Shown one piece after another: positions 34,833-46,362 of a DNA stretch of 64,000 nucleotides. The DNA is from Rhizodiscina lignyota. Lineage: Eukaryota; Ascomycota; Dothideomycetes; Aulographales; Rhizodiscinaceae. Location: assembly GCA_010015805.1 (NCBI GenBank), contig ML978137.1, forward strand, positions 1 through 64,000, in the 5' to 3' direction. A program made the translations under genes and the position numbers. Numbering within the stretch: position 1 is the stretch's first letter; each line of letters opens with the position of its first letter. The notes under the pieces are model-generated. The model saw only the letters and a list, made by a program, of their open reading frames with translations, was not told where the DNA came from and did no database searches.

Positions 34833-36572
34833 TCAGGACATCTTTGGTCTCTGTTCTTCTCCAGTGATTTGATCATTCTCGAGATGCTCCGCGACATTGA
34901 CGCCTTTCTCTCCATCCTGAGCCTCCAAAGTATTGGCATCGTGTAGTTTGACGGCAACCTATATAACAATTTAGTATTATGATATCGCATTGAATGAGAG
35001 CATCGCTCACCTTGTCGCCAAAGAGTGCAGCAACTTCCTCCAATGGTACGTTCGCTGTCTCGGGGAACTTGAAGTACACGACGATTATGAAGATGGCGTC
35101 CGTGAAGACAAAGATCAGGAAATATCGCCAACTGATCGCGGCAATAGCGATTGGAGTGACTTGGACCCTGTAATTCTTTAGCGGATACCCTTGGATTTTG
35201 CTCCGGAAGTGGCTTTACAGCATGATAATGATTGCATTGAGCATGGCGAAACCAAATGCCAGCCCAGTTGCGCGAATCTCCATAGGCTACAGAAGTTAGC
35301 GGATCATCACTTGTAGCGGAACAAGTGTACTAACAAGGATTTCGGGAGTGTATGCATAGCCAAAGCTGTTCAAGATCCATGCATACCCAACGAGGTACAC
35401 AAACATAGACCAGAGTGCCAAGTCGCCAAGTATCTTGTCGGTATTGCCAGAGTGTTCGTACCGAGCCCAGAATGCCACAAGCATGATGCTACCCACCAAG
35501 ACGCCGGACATGGAGATGAAGAAAGACTTCCGTCTACCGATCTTGTCAAAGAAGAAAGCGCCGCCGCAGGAGAATATCACACCAAGGGAGCCCCAGACTC
35601 CAACAAGCACCAAGGGGATCTTGCCCGAGATTCCCAGTGACTGGTATAGAATAACCTGGTAATTCTGAAGCGGAATGATGGCTGTTAGCTGCTGGAACAT
35701 GAAGAAGAAGAGAATGATGAGCAATCTCTTCCGGTATGATGGGCGTTTCATGATCGAGATGATGCCGAGCTGCGGATTTTCTTGTTCTAGTCGGATCTGT
35801 GCTTCGATCTGATTGAACTCGCGTCTGTAGAAGGGTACTTCTTCGTCATCCTCGCTCTCGTTTGAGTTGGTGCCGTGGAGTTTCTCGAGAACTCGAAGGG
35901 CTTCTTCGTGTCGTTGCTGGACTACGAGCCACCTGGGTGACTCCGGCATCCAAATTGAGCCCAGCAACATAATAGCGGCACAGAGAAGCTGGAGACCGAT
36001 AAAAAGCCGCCATTTCAATTGCCCACTCTTAATATATGAAAATCCGAGGCCCATCCATTCTGTGAGGGAGTAGGAGACGTTGATATTGATGCTGTTATTC
36101 GTCAGTGCTGTTCAGCATTACAAAAAGTGGTTGCTGCGTCCTCTCACTTGTAAAGCCCTCCGACACGTCCTCGAACGTGAGGTGGCGACACCTCGCTTGC
36201 GTACAAAGGACACAAAGCAACGATAATGCCACAGGCGATGCCTCCAATTGCTCTCCCCGCTAACAGGACACCCAAAGATTTGGCGCCAGTTTGCAGCCCA
36301 GCGCCCAATATCGATATGACAGAAGCGAAGCGAACAACATTGAGACGTCCGAATTTGTCTGGCAGCCAAATATTCAGGAGACTCCCGACGAAGTTGCCCG
36401 CGTAGTATGCGGACCCAAGGGCGCCGAGTGTGGTAGCATTGAAGTTGAAATACTCGATGAATTCCGGATAGCCGATAATGCTGGTTGTCAATCCCGAATC
36501 ATAGCCGTAGAAGAAGGCTCCAAAGGAGCAATAGATAATACAAAGAAGATTATATCTATTCATCGTGAGCAT
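34833..36572 (-). CDS. Major facilitator, sugar-porter family transporter
   Basis: Five exons (36148-36572, 35335-36091, 35219-35286, 35011-35167, 34833-34958) give 510 residues, a normal length, with twelve predicted spans. Sugar-porter signatures are clear: YGYDSGLTTSI in helix 1, DKFGR in the first loop, PESPRWLV before the central loop, DKIGRR in the second half and PETANVPLEEVAALFG at the C-terminus. It likely imports a sugar or a related polar compound by proton symport. Exon 3 is 68 bases. It sits between the TauD and PhyH genes and is divergent from the latter, so it may bring in the substrate of the cluster. Confidence 0.92.
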
Positions 36573-37836
36573 GTATCTATTGCAGCCATGCAGCAGTGCA
36601 AACGGTTCATAGAACGAGTGGAATCATGAGTACTTTGCAAACGTGGGGACTTAAGACTGATCTTCGCATGCGCGTAAGTTTCTCCAGTGGATATACATTT
36701 GTGCTGGGTCAGGAACGCCATGTGGTTGTCCATTGGTCGCTGCATGTCGGTTGTATTGATTGAGTCGCACGTTGCATGCATGTGGTCCTCTCATAGTGCT
36801 GGAAAACAACGAGTGGGTCTCGCGGGGAAATCTGGGGTTAGTTCCCATGGGTATTGCGGAGTGAGTTGACGAGAAAGCCATAAAGAGTATTGTTTTGGCA
36901 CGGCCCGGTTCGGCCCACAGCGGTACTCGAAGAACACACCCGTTCGTGCGAGTCAGTGTTACATTTTTGACAGGAAATCTGTGTATTTCAAAGAGACTTG
37001 GTTTGCTGAGTTCCTTAGTCTAGACTTAATGAAATAGTTCGACGTCTTTTCCACTGATATATTCTCCCGTGCCGATTAGAAAGGAATAAGAAATGAGCAC
37101 AAGACAGCGATATAAATGCGCAAAACTGATAGGATTGAGGAGAATGGTATGGACAAGGTCTCATGTACACGCGGGTAAATGACGAACTCAAATGAGAACC
37201 GATGATGCCTTTGAGTCGCGACAACGCCGCCTCAGTAGTGTAGTCGCGTAAGTGCCGACTCTCTCCTGGCCGATTTGCTGAATGCAACGGTGCGGATGCC
37301 CAAGTGACCTAACAATGTTCGTGACGGTCGACTGGAATGTCGACGTCTCTGCCTCTCTCAAGAGGAACGCGTCCCTGGCGTTCGTCTCGAAGAAAGCTAA
37401 AATACGCTCAACGACGCTTGCACAATTGTAGTCTAGTCATACCTATCCTACACGTGACGCTAAATTTTAAAGGAGACAGGGGCTTTTCTCTCCGAGAATA
37501 CCAACCTCATTTAAGAACCCGTTTTCATTATTGATAGTGGGTATGACAGTCAAGGATTTCTATCATGAGTGGCAGGCCATGCCCGATTCCCCTCAGTTGG
37601 ATCACTTTCTCCGCCACCACAGGCCCTCGGCAACTAATGCACCCCGCAACATCGTATCTATTGAGGTGCAATTGTGGAGAGCTGCGCCATGAGCGTTGCT
37701 AGAAATGATTATCGAGAACTACTAATAAGCTGCAAGATCTCTCAAAGAATACTCCGTACAGTAAGCTCTAACCACATGAAGTCCTGAACGTCGATCACTA
37801 TTTCTTTTCTTGAAACTTACATCTCATCTCCTGGGC
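36573..37836. promoter_or_regulatory. Divergent promoter of the MFS and PhyH genes
   Basis: About 1.26 kb. CGG triplets lie at 36901, 36906, 36911 and 36921 inside CGGCCCGGTTCGGCCCACAG and the following CGG, so three are spaced exactly 10 bases apart. This is a candidate site for a Zn2Cys6 regulator. A 49-codon frame at 37543 is probably chance. Confidence 0.45.
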
Positions 37837-38726
37837 ATGACTTCTGAATCGAGCACAGTAAATGGGACTGGCCATCCTGGCATTCGTGATCTTGGTGAGG
37901 CCTACGATGAGTTCAAAGAGCAAGGTTGGACAGTGATACCCAACGTTCTGGATGAAGACCGCACGAAGGAAGTTTTAGACCACCTGTGGGCGGCCGCAGG
38001 GGAGAGCGAACGACGCGGTGAATCGACATACATGCCTCGGCTGGATCCAAACAATTCGAATGTCCGTGTATTTTATCTGATGGAGCTCGATGGGATCTTT
38101 CGCGAGCTGATATCCCATCCCGTCGCAGTGGACATTGTGAGCCGCATCCTTGGGGAGGAGTTCCTGATTAGTAATTTCACAGCCAACATTGCACGACCTG
38201 GAAGCAAGAGCATGGGTCTGCACTCTGACCAAAGTCTGCAATGTCCAGATCCATGGACAGCCACGTGGAGTCTGAATTGCATATGGGCACTACATGACGT
38301 ATACAAAGAGAACGGCGGTAAAAGGCACTTGAATACCCTTTACAAAACGAACTTGTGCTGACTTTTGGAGCGACTATGTATATTCCGGGATCGCATAAAT
38401 GGGTTACGGTCGCGGATGTCCCTGACGATGCAGAAAAGATGCTCCGGCCATTTGAAGCAAAAGCTGGGTCCATAATCGTCATGGACGGCCGGTTATGGCA
38501 TACGAGTGGGAGCAATGTGACCAAGGATCGTGACAGAGCCCTATTATTCGGAGCATACAACGCACCTTGGATGAGAGGTCAGATCAACTGGAACGCAGGC
38601 CTCAGCGAAGCATCAAAGAGCCAGTGCAGTGAGCAGCTTAAAGAGTGGCTAGGATTGAACGTAAAGGCAAACAGCGGGAAAGTGAAAGGCGTTAATCGCG
38701 TCTACCAGAAAGGAGTGGCATATTAA
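37837..38726 (+). CDS. Phytanoyl-CoA dioxygenase (PhyH) family protein
   Basis: Two exons (37837-38317 and 38371-38726, phase 1 join) encode 278 residues from ATG 37837 (MTSESSTVNG). The iron ligands are His129-x-Asp131 (LHSDQS) and the distal His204 (LWHTSG), with an Arg in DRDRALLF for 2-oxoglutarate. PhyH enzymes hydroxylate phytanoyl-CoA, but fungal secreted-metabolite pathways use the same fold to oxidise terpenoids and alkaloids (for example AsqJ and FtmOx1 types). The substrate cannot be read from sequence. It is the second, unrelated 2OG oxygenase in this stretch. Confidence 0.88.
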
Positions 38727-39506
38727 TGCACGATGTAGATGACACGACTGTTGTGGCCCTTGCAGACATTAAATTATTATTGAGGCCCATAACAGCGAAT
38801 ATCAGCATGATCATATATTTGGATCGTCGACGCATTTACCCGTACAGAAGTGGTTAGTGGTGGATCGAGGGGTTTTATGGATAAGCACGAGCACGGGGTC
38901 CTTCGGGATATAAAAAGGATCTGCACCCTGTGCTCTGGTCCCGCAGTATGTAAGCCGACAATAAAACATGATGAACGCTGCGCCATTTACAGTCCGCTAA
39001 TGGAACTTTTGCCTTTCAAGTGCAAGTGTAGTGCCATGGCGCGCTACTGTAATGCAGTGGTCCGTCCGTTTTCTTTTGAGTAACATGGGAACGCCTCGCC
39101 CGACCCCATGTTCTAGTTGAAGAGTTGTTCTTTACGACGTGCACGTCATATGCACAGTCGACCCGCCTAATTTCGATAATGGTGAGATCTACCCTTCTGT
39201 TTGATAATCTGTGGATCACTAGATCAAGGATGCCCTCCCCTGGGGCCACAAGCGACTGGTTGGATTTCTACAAAAACTTCAAATGCACTCCACGTCCTTG
39301 TCGTTGTTTGCTCTCCATCATAAGACCTCTCAACCTTTTTCTTCTCTTGCTAAATCACAATCGCTTAAGCTAACTTTCGTTTCGTTTTTCGTCTTTTATA
39401 CCTTCGAGGCTCGCCTTAGCGCGAATTCATCCTAAATCATAATATCTCCTCCGTGCGTTTCGCTGGATTGTCAAGCTATTCAATTAATTTCCCCACCCTT
39501 TCGAAA
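38727..39506. other. Intergenic, tyrosinase promoter
   Basis: About 780 bases. The last 200 bases contain TTTTCTTCTC and CTTTCGTTTCG pyrimidine runs that fit a promoter and leader. No gene seen. Confidence 0.5.
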
Positions 39507-41581
39507 ATGTTGAATCTTTTATACATCATGCGATCTATGCATTTATTTATTGCGTTATCTACTATAATTGCATACTCTTCGGCGGTTGTTACAACGGGTG
39601 CAAGCGGCAATGGCGTGGGAGTGAGACTGGAAATTCGTACTCTCCAGCAAGACCCCGCCTCGTGGAATATTTACTTGCTTGCGCTTTCATCGATGCAAAA
39701 TGTTTCGCAGTCTGACCTCGAGTCATACTATCAGATTGCAAGTAATGCCTCCCGCCCCAAAGCTTTGATTAGTGAAACTTTGATTATCACATAAGCTCAC
39801 ATCTCTATTTACAGGAATCCATGGATATCCAAGTGGAGCATACGATGGAGTTACAGGAGTTACACCAAGTAGTCCTTCTCAGTATGAGGGCTACTGTCCG
39901 CATAGGTCCGTTTACTTTGGAACATGGCATCGTTGCTATGTTGCATTGTTTGAGCAAATACTACAGCAGCATGCATTGCAGGCAGCGAACAGTTTCCCTG
40001 CCGGGGCGGAAAAGGACAAATACGTCGATGCTGCCACGAATTTGAGATCTGCATATTGGGACTGGACAAACTCGAGCGATGGGGGCACTGCCTTCCCTAC
40101 TGTCTTCACGGATGCTACAGTGGAAGTCACCACGGTCCAGGCAAACAAAATAGTAAATGTCACCATGCCGAATCCATTACTTCTGTATCGCTTTCATCCA
40201 AACCCCGGCAAGTTCGACGAATCATATGTACGGTTATACCATATCAAACCTCATACAAGTTCACTTACTGTACTTAGTACGACCAATGGGCGACCACGTT
40301 ACGATCGCCTACAAATTATAATGCCAACACTCAGAGCCAAGAAAGCGTCTCTCGAAGTACCATCGATGAATATCGCACTTCACAGCGCGATCGACTATAC
40401 AAAGTTCTTACAAACAATACCGCGTCATACAACGTATTCGGCAATGAGCTTTGGTGTGGCGATTCATGTGGTGCAGATCGAGATAATATTGAATCGATCC
40501 ACGACAACATCCATGTTTGGGTGGGAGGCCAAAACGTCCCCGGCCATATGACGGATTTGGGTGTTGCTGCATACGATGCAACATTCTGGCTACACCATAC
40601 GTATGGAAAACACCCTACAAGTTTGACAGACGATCTTACATTTGGTTTAGGATGATTGATCGCGCCTTTTCACTCTGGCAAGCTTTGCATCCAGATGAGT
40701 GGTTCGAGCCGCAGACCCAGCAGGTGGGAACGTTTTGGTACAATCCAGGAACTGTCGCGCGTTCAACAGACGAACTGAAGCCATTCAAAAAAGACAGCAC
40801 AGGCGATTTTTGGACCTCTGATGACGTCCGGGACTGGACCGTTTTCAATTACCGTTATCCGGAATTGCCCCAAGGATATACCACTGCATCAGTCCGCGCC
40901 GCAGTCGACAAAGAATATGGCTCCGCCGATGATCCTCCAGCGATTGCTGCTAGTCCGGTACAACTACCTTCTCGAATCCGACGTTCTGCAAACACGGCGG
41001 CGCAGTCATACGAATATTTCATCAACGTCCGTGCTAATACTTACGCACTTCGTGAGTCTTACTCTATCTATGCCTTCCTTGGAGAGGCCGGACCGCCTTC
41101 AACTTGGATCACAAGCGGAAACACTGTCGGCACTCAGGCTGTTACCATGAGCCGGATGGCGCTTAAAGGCGGTGCACCCCCATCAGTAATGGTCTCTGGC
41201 GTTATCCCATTGAGTCGCGCCATCAAGCGGAGAATCGCTAGTGGCGAGCTTAAGTACTCCACAATTGACGATATTAATGGGTATCTAAAGAAGAACCTGA
41301 GTTGGAAAGTCCTCGCAGTAAGCTTCTCAGTGCTCTCGACTTGAATAACGCAGAAGCTTACCCAGACGCAGAGCAACGGAACAGTATATAGTGCAAACGA
41401 TGTGCCGGGTCTTGTAATCTCAGTCGGACAATCGGTCTACAGCAATAGCGATAGTGTGAATGCTGAATCGCTTGGCAGTAAACTGCGGCACATGTACTCT
41501 AACATGCTTTCCGACATCACCGAAGGAAAGGAGGGTGGTCTTACTCAGGAACTGGAGGCTGCTTTATGGAAGGGTCACTAG
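39507..41581 (+). CDS. Secreted tyrosinase (polyphenol oxidase)
   Basis: Five exons (39507-39741, 39815-40227, 40278-40600, 40651-41317, 41354-41581) give 621 residues. A signal peptide is present (SMHLFIALSTIIAYSSA). Type 3 copper ligands are CuA His81 (RIHGYP), His108 (YCPH) and His117 (TWHR), and CuB His291, His295 (HDNIH) and His322/323 (FWLHH). It would oxidise phenols to quinones outside the cell, as in melanin formation or phenol detoxification. A long C-terminal domain follows the copper core (about 420-621) as in fungal tyrosinases, where it can mask the site until cleaved. ATGs at 39528 and 39537 are alternative starts. Confidence 0.9.
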
Positions 41582-42048
41582 GATTTCATAATACTCTACA
41601 TGGACAGCATAGTTAATAGCTGAACGCTATGTGTTGAGCCTTTCGTTCTGCTTGGACTCTTCGTCGAATATGTATGTCTTATTCAACGAACAGAAACATG
41701 AGTCTAAAAGAATTATCCCAATGAATATATCCAGGTCCGCTGCAATGAAAAGCACAAAATCTCAGAACGCAGCAAGCTCAGACAAAGCTATGATATTATG
41801 CGCATTGGAAAAATATGCTCAGCTCTTTCAATGAATTAGAATTGTCAATCTTCGCCTGAGTGCAAGTGAGTCTCGTCGGAAGCAGCCTCTAAGTGGCTCT
41901 TGTCGTTGGAAACTTTTCCCACATAGGCATCGGTCGTAGTGGGCTATTTCTACTTCAAAGTAATCTTTAAATCTTTACGGTTACAGAAAAGATGCAAATT
42001 ACTTACGCTGTTCCGTTCGACAAGGTCGCGTGCGGCAACATTTGCTGT
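41582..42048. other. Convergent 3' region
   Basis: It lies between the tyrosinase stop and the small secreted gene. Bases 41845-42006 may belong to extra exons of the latter (see that entry). Otherwise nothing seen. Confidence 0.4.
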
Positions 42049-42378
42049 TCAAGTTGGGACAGCCTCAGCAGTGGGACTCGGGGCCACAAAAACCATAGTG
42101 GTCTTCAGTTCGTTAGCTCAGGCTTCATGGCGGCGAACAATCGGAAAGATGTCGCTCACCGTGCCGTGATCTTGCAGAAGCTGGCCGAGCACGCTGCCGA
42201 GGTATTCCAAGTTGGATTCCATGAATTCCGTACCCACAGTAACAGGTACTGCCTGAGGAGGGAGAGATGATAGCGTCGGGGGTGATAGCGCTCGTTTGCT
42301 CTCTGTTGCTGTGGGGCTAGAGTTACCAGGCTCAAACAGCATGGCGGTGGATACGAGAACGAGAAGAACGAGCTTCAT
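42049..42378 (-). CDS. Small secreted protein, unknown
   Basis: ATG 42378 opens MKLVLLVLVSTAMLF, a clear signal peptide. The first exon is 42160-42378. A 57-base intron (42103-42159, GTGAGC donor, GCTAACG branch, AAG acceptor) leads into TTMVFVAPSPTAEAVPT and a TGA at 42049-42051, giving 90 residues. Without that intron the frame stops at 42118 (86 residues). In the same frame, protein-like sequence continues beyond the TGA (ARDLVERNS) and, after a GTAAGT donor at 42006, into PTTTDAYVGKVSNDK ending at 41845. The mature part has no cysteines. Function unknown; a secreted peptide precursor or effector-like protein is possible. Confidence 0.45.
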
Positions 42379-43360
42379 GATTCAGCGGAGAGAAGTAGAT
42401 TAAGTGAGGGTGAACACTGAGAGGACTGTAATGTGGTGAACCAATTATGTGTAAAGAATAAGAGAAGAGGAGAGCGGACGCTCAAACAGCAAGGGAAGCT
42501 TATATACGCGGAACTTGCAACTGTGAGCGATGACGTTCATTTGACCAGATACCAAATGAAATACGTATCATCTTGCCTGCCCGCGGCGTTGTGCATACAT
42601 TGATTCGAAAGACGTTGGAATCTATGACGTTATAGTTTCTTTCCGCGGACCCTGAAACAGCTCGGCGGTTATTGTCTGCGGCACAGGACTATCGGAAATC
42701 GGTGGCAAGAAGCACAGTTTATGGGGTTTGGGGTGTCTGGAGGGTATTCTACGGAATATCGGCGACTATGACGGTCATGGAAAACGATTTGGTGCTGGGA
42801 GAATGACGGATTGGCTCCTGGATGCAGGCGTTGTGGGGCGCGGCGGTATGTGACATTGATATGAGGCGTAGCATATAACTTGTGTATCATGGGCCCATTA
42901 GGGCATCTTGAACCAGGGAGAGATGATGGGATGGAATGTCCTGCGGAATAAGCAAATTGACATAACAAAGAGGATGGAGGATAAGATTCTTTCAATTTGA
43001 TGACGCATCCACGGATCTAGACTGCTATGCTAGAAACTAAAGGCTTTGGAGCCTGCCATCATTCCTCTCTGACGCCAATGTTAAGCCCGTGGAACTGAAT
43101 GGTTTGCCATGGCGCGGAACGATCGATACTACCCAGTCCACCACATCCAACTGTGAATTCGATAATCTCATATTGATTAGTTTAGTCGTCATTCGTGGGT
43201 ATCAGAGCCCCAGCTGCCGGAGTGGGAACTCTTGTCGTCCCATGTGTGCCACGAAACTTGGTGGTGTTCAGCGAATCGAGCTAACATCTACTCTACGCCA
43301 ACAATGGCGAGTCCCCTTCTCGTTCCCTATTCATCACAAATGAATCTGATCGCAGTGCGT
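42379..43360. other. Intergenic, no gene seen
   Basis: About 980 bases. It holds the promoter of the small secreted gene on its left side and the 3' flank of the M28 peptidase on its right. The minus frame 42669-42995 has no recognisable motif. Confidence 0.5.
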
Positions 43361-45853
43361 TCAATCTTCCAACAAAGATGCGGCCTTCTCCACCAAGCCG
43401 GTAATAATGCCCGTCCACTTGTAAACACCACCCTTATTTCCCTCCTCAATGGCTTCAACGAGAGGCGGGAATGTTGCTCCAGCGTAACCTGTCCAGATAC
43501 CCGGGGCGAAGACGACATGCTTGAACCACGGCCTCTTATCAAAGCCTTTATGATAGAGGAATTGGCGCTCTAGCATCTTGTACTTGTCGTTAATTTTCCG
43601 CACGGCATAATACTGCTTTACTCGAGACCACCACCTCCACCATGGAATAGGGTTCTCGTCAATCTCTTGCTGGAGTTTGGCTGCTTTGGCGTCGAAGGCA
43701 GTGGATGCATTATGGAGACGGTTGATAGAAGAGACTAGAGGTGCGAAGTTGAAGGGAGCATTGTCCGGCGTGATTGGGAGAGGTGCAGCAAGATCAGCCT
43801 CTGTGGAAAACCCAGCTGCATCAGTGGTGTTGGCAGCCACTTCTTTCAAGCGATCAAGATATGATAAGAGAGCGTCTGCATAGTCGGTCGCATGGAATGG
43901 GATGATGGGGGTTTCGGAGATCTTGGCGGCTAGGACGCCAAAGACACGGGCAACTGTTGCATGGTAATGCCAGCCTTTGTCGCCGAATTTGTTCATCCAA
44001 TCGAATGAATCGTAGTTGGAATGGTAGTGATAGACGGCGTCGCCAGGGCTGGTATCAAAACCCAGATCAACACAGGGAATGCCTGCAAAGTCTTGGAAAG
44101 CAGTAAAGTCGCTTCCAGAACCCATCGTCCTGATTTGTTTGTCCCAAAGATCGTACACAGTTTGACCCTTCTTCGTCTGGTTGGCAGAGAGGATCATTTT
44201 CGTCGTGTCGATGAGTGCTTGGTTGAGGAGGGGTGCTGCAGAAGCCTTGAAATGAGTTCCATCGGCGCCAACGTCGACATTCAAATAAGCAACTGCAGTC
44301 TTGCCCAGCCATTGCACGTAGTCCTCGACCCATTCAGTGCTTCCAAGAAGTCCGTATTCTTCTCCATCCCAACTCGCAAATACAATCGTACGGAGAGGTT
44401 TCCAACCTTTGGAGACAGCGACTCCAAAAGATCGCACGACCTCATTCAGTGCAGCAGACCCGCTATTTGGATCAGCTGCACCTCCAGCGATCCATGCGTC
44501 GCGGTGGTTCCCCAGGATAACAACTTCGTCTTGGAGCGTTCCGTTGATGAAGCCGATGACGTCCCATTGAGGGGTGATGACGTACTCTTGCTCATTGAAA
44601 AGATTTAAGGCGACATTGTCAGGCGTTGGGCCAATATTGTATTTGACCCCCTTGTATCCAAGACCGCCAGTCTTCCAGGACTTCCCAAGAGAGGAGGCCT
44701 TGGGGCCATGTCCGTTGAGGGCTTTAAGAATCGGCAGAGCATCAAGATATGATATTGGAACAGACGGAATAGAAGGTGTAGAGTGGTTCGCATTCACACG
44801 TGGGCATCCTGGTTTAGATGGCCAGCCAGGAGTTGTGGGATCGCCAGGAGCGATACCTTGGAAATCTGTCAGTGAAAGAAGATTATCAGGGGTTATCAGG
44901 ATCATACTTAAAAATTGTACGCTGCCTCTCTGCACACTGCTGGGATTCCTGGCCGGCCCCTTGGGATATGGCTCGTATCCATCCTCCTCTGTGATGCTAT
45001 CATCACCAGGGTCGCTATAGATGACAGCACCGACCATGCCAAGCTCTTGTGCGCGTTTGATCTTCAATCCTCTAAAGATTTCACCGTACTTGACAACCGC
45101 AATCTTGCCCTTGAGGCTCACATTTGCAGCCTGGAGGTCTTCGAAGTCCTGGAAGGTTCCATAATTGCAAAAGACGTACGACGCAGTCACATTCCCACTG
45201 GCGCTATAGCCATGAAAAGTAGGAATGCGGTCCTTCAGCCCGCTGGTGTGGTCTTCCTCAAGGACGTCCTCTTCTAGGCTCGCTTCATATTTGACCTTCC
45301 ATGACGCCTTGGTCTCGACATCATCCTCTTTCGACTTGCTCTCCTTCTCTAAGAGTGCTAGTCGGTGTCCAAGAGGATAATTGGTGTAGATATCATAAGC
45401 AACGATCTCTGCGTGATTTACACCGAACTCCGTCCATTTATCTCTCGTCCATTCGGCTTGGCTCAGATTTTTTCCAGCCAAGTGCGGACCTGCAGTGTAA
45501 TATGCGCTCCACTCCTTTGCCTTCTCCTCGGTTGGCGTCTCAGCCAGTATATCAATCAACTCGTCATATGTCAGCCCATCATCTGCTTGTGCCTTCAACG
45601 ACAACGCAGTATTGTCATTGTTTCGAAAGAAGGGGTGCTTCGATAAGCAGAATTTCGAGTGTCTGTGGTTGTGGCGCCGCAGGTCTTCGCAATCGGGTAT
45701 CACAAACAGGAGGAGGAGAAAAACCACAATCGCAATCAACAGCACGGCGGAGAGGAGGAATGTACAGAATCGGCGAAGCGTCTGATGGGGATACCGCCGC
45801 CTTGGTTGCTCGACGCGAACGACGGCAAGTAATGGGGTGCGTTCGCCCGACAT
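43361..45853 (-). CDS. M28 metallopeptidase of the glutamate carboxypeptidase II / NAALADase type
   Basis: Up to 830 residues, or 816 if a 42-base in-frame intron at 44866-44907 is removed. The N-terminus is cytosolic, followed by one membrane span (about 33-53, FLLSAVLLIAIVVFLLLLFVI), so it is a type II membrane peptidase facing the vacuole lumen or outside. A PA domain is inserted before the zinc core. Di-zinc ligands are visible in GNHRDAW, ADPNSGS, WDGEEYGLLGS, NVDVGADG and the last His in HYHSNYDS. The C-terminal 120 residues match the transferrin-receptor-like dimerisation domain. It probably trims C-terminal acidic residues from peptides. Confidence 0.92.
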   Translation of the reverse strand: MSGERTPLLAVVRVEQPRRRYPHQTLRRFCTFLLSAVLLIAIVVFLLLLFVIPDCEDLRRHNHRHSKFCLSKHPFFRNNDNTALSLKAQADDGLTYDELIDILAETPTEEKAKEWSAYYTAGPHLAGKNLSQAEWTRDKWTEFGVNHAEIVAYDIYTNYPLGHRLALLEKESKSKEDDVETKASWKVKYEASLEEDVLEEDHTSGLKDRIPTFHGYSASGNVTASYVFCNYGTFQDFEDLQAANVSLKGKIAVVKYGEIFRGLKIKRAQELGMVGAVIYSDPGDDSITEEDGYEPYPKGPARNPSSVQRGSVQFLSMILITPDNLLSLTDFQGIAPGDPTTPGWPSKPGCPRVNANHSTPSIPSVPISYLDALPILKALNGHGPKASSLGKSWKTGGLGYKGVKYNIGPTPDNVALNLFNEQEYVITPQWDVIGFINGTLQDEVVILGNHRDAWIAGGAADPNSGSAALNEVVRSFGVAVSKGWKPLRTIVFASWDGEEYGLLGSTEWVEDYVQWLGKTAVAYLNVDVGADGTHFKASAAPLLNQALIDTTKMILSANQTKKGQTVYDLWDKQIRTMGSGSDFTAFQDFAGIPCVDLGFDTSPGDAVYHYHSNYDSFDWMNKFGDKGWHYHATVARVFGVLAAKISETPIIPFHATDYADALLSYLDRLKEVAANTTDAAGFSTEADLAAPLPITPDNAPFNFAPLVSSINRLHNASTAFDAKAAKLQQEIDENPIPWWRWWSRVKQYYAVRKINDKYKMLERQFLYHKGFDKRPWFKHVVFAPGIWTGYAGATFPPLVEAIEEGNKGGVYKWTGIITGLVEKAASLLED

Positions 45854-46362
45854 TATCGTGTACTGAAATGGAGATACAATATGTGAATCAAGTCTTTGCC
45901 ATTTGATGATATGAGCAAAGCCAGCTGCTCTCGTGGTGGAGTGACGGAATTAATGGACTCATGCCGTGCTGCCGACCAAGCAACCAGCCCCCTCCTTGTC
46001 CCTCAAGGTCAGACCTCGAATCAAGATACGTCACGTGGCTTGGCACGCTAACGCGAATTCAATCTCGTCCATCTCAAACTTTATTCTAACCTTCTTATGT
46101 CATCGTTCATCTCATCTTCTTTGCGAGACTTGAACCTTTGCTTCATATGGAGTGCAAGGAGCCAGATGTTATGGATGGAAGTTGCACATTTTAACAGACA
46201 TTATCGGTATCGTACCGGCCATGACATCTGAGCGAAGATCTTCCGAGCGAGCAAGCCCACCCTGGTCCCAAGTTGGAGAGGAGTGTACATACAACATTAC
46301 ACGCGCAATTGATGGCGTTCCCTTTCTCATTACCCCGTTCTCTTATCAGAATGACCCTACCC
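45854..46362. other. Intergenic
   Basis: About 510 bases upstream of the M28 gene and downstream of the O-methyltransferase gene, both on the minus strand. No gene seen. Confidence 0.5.

Noticed and set aside
43361-45853. Plus-strand frames of 190-200 codons (44021-44608, 45301-45906)
   Set aside because: Shadows of the M28 peptidase gene, whose zinc-site motifs are on the minus strand.
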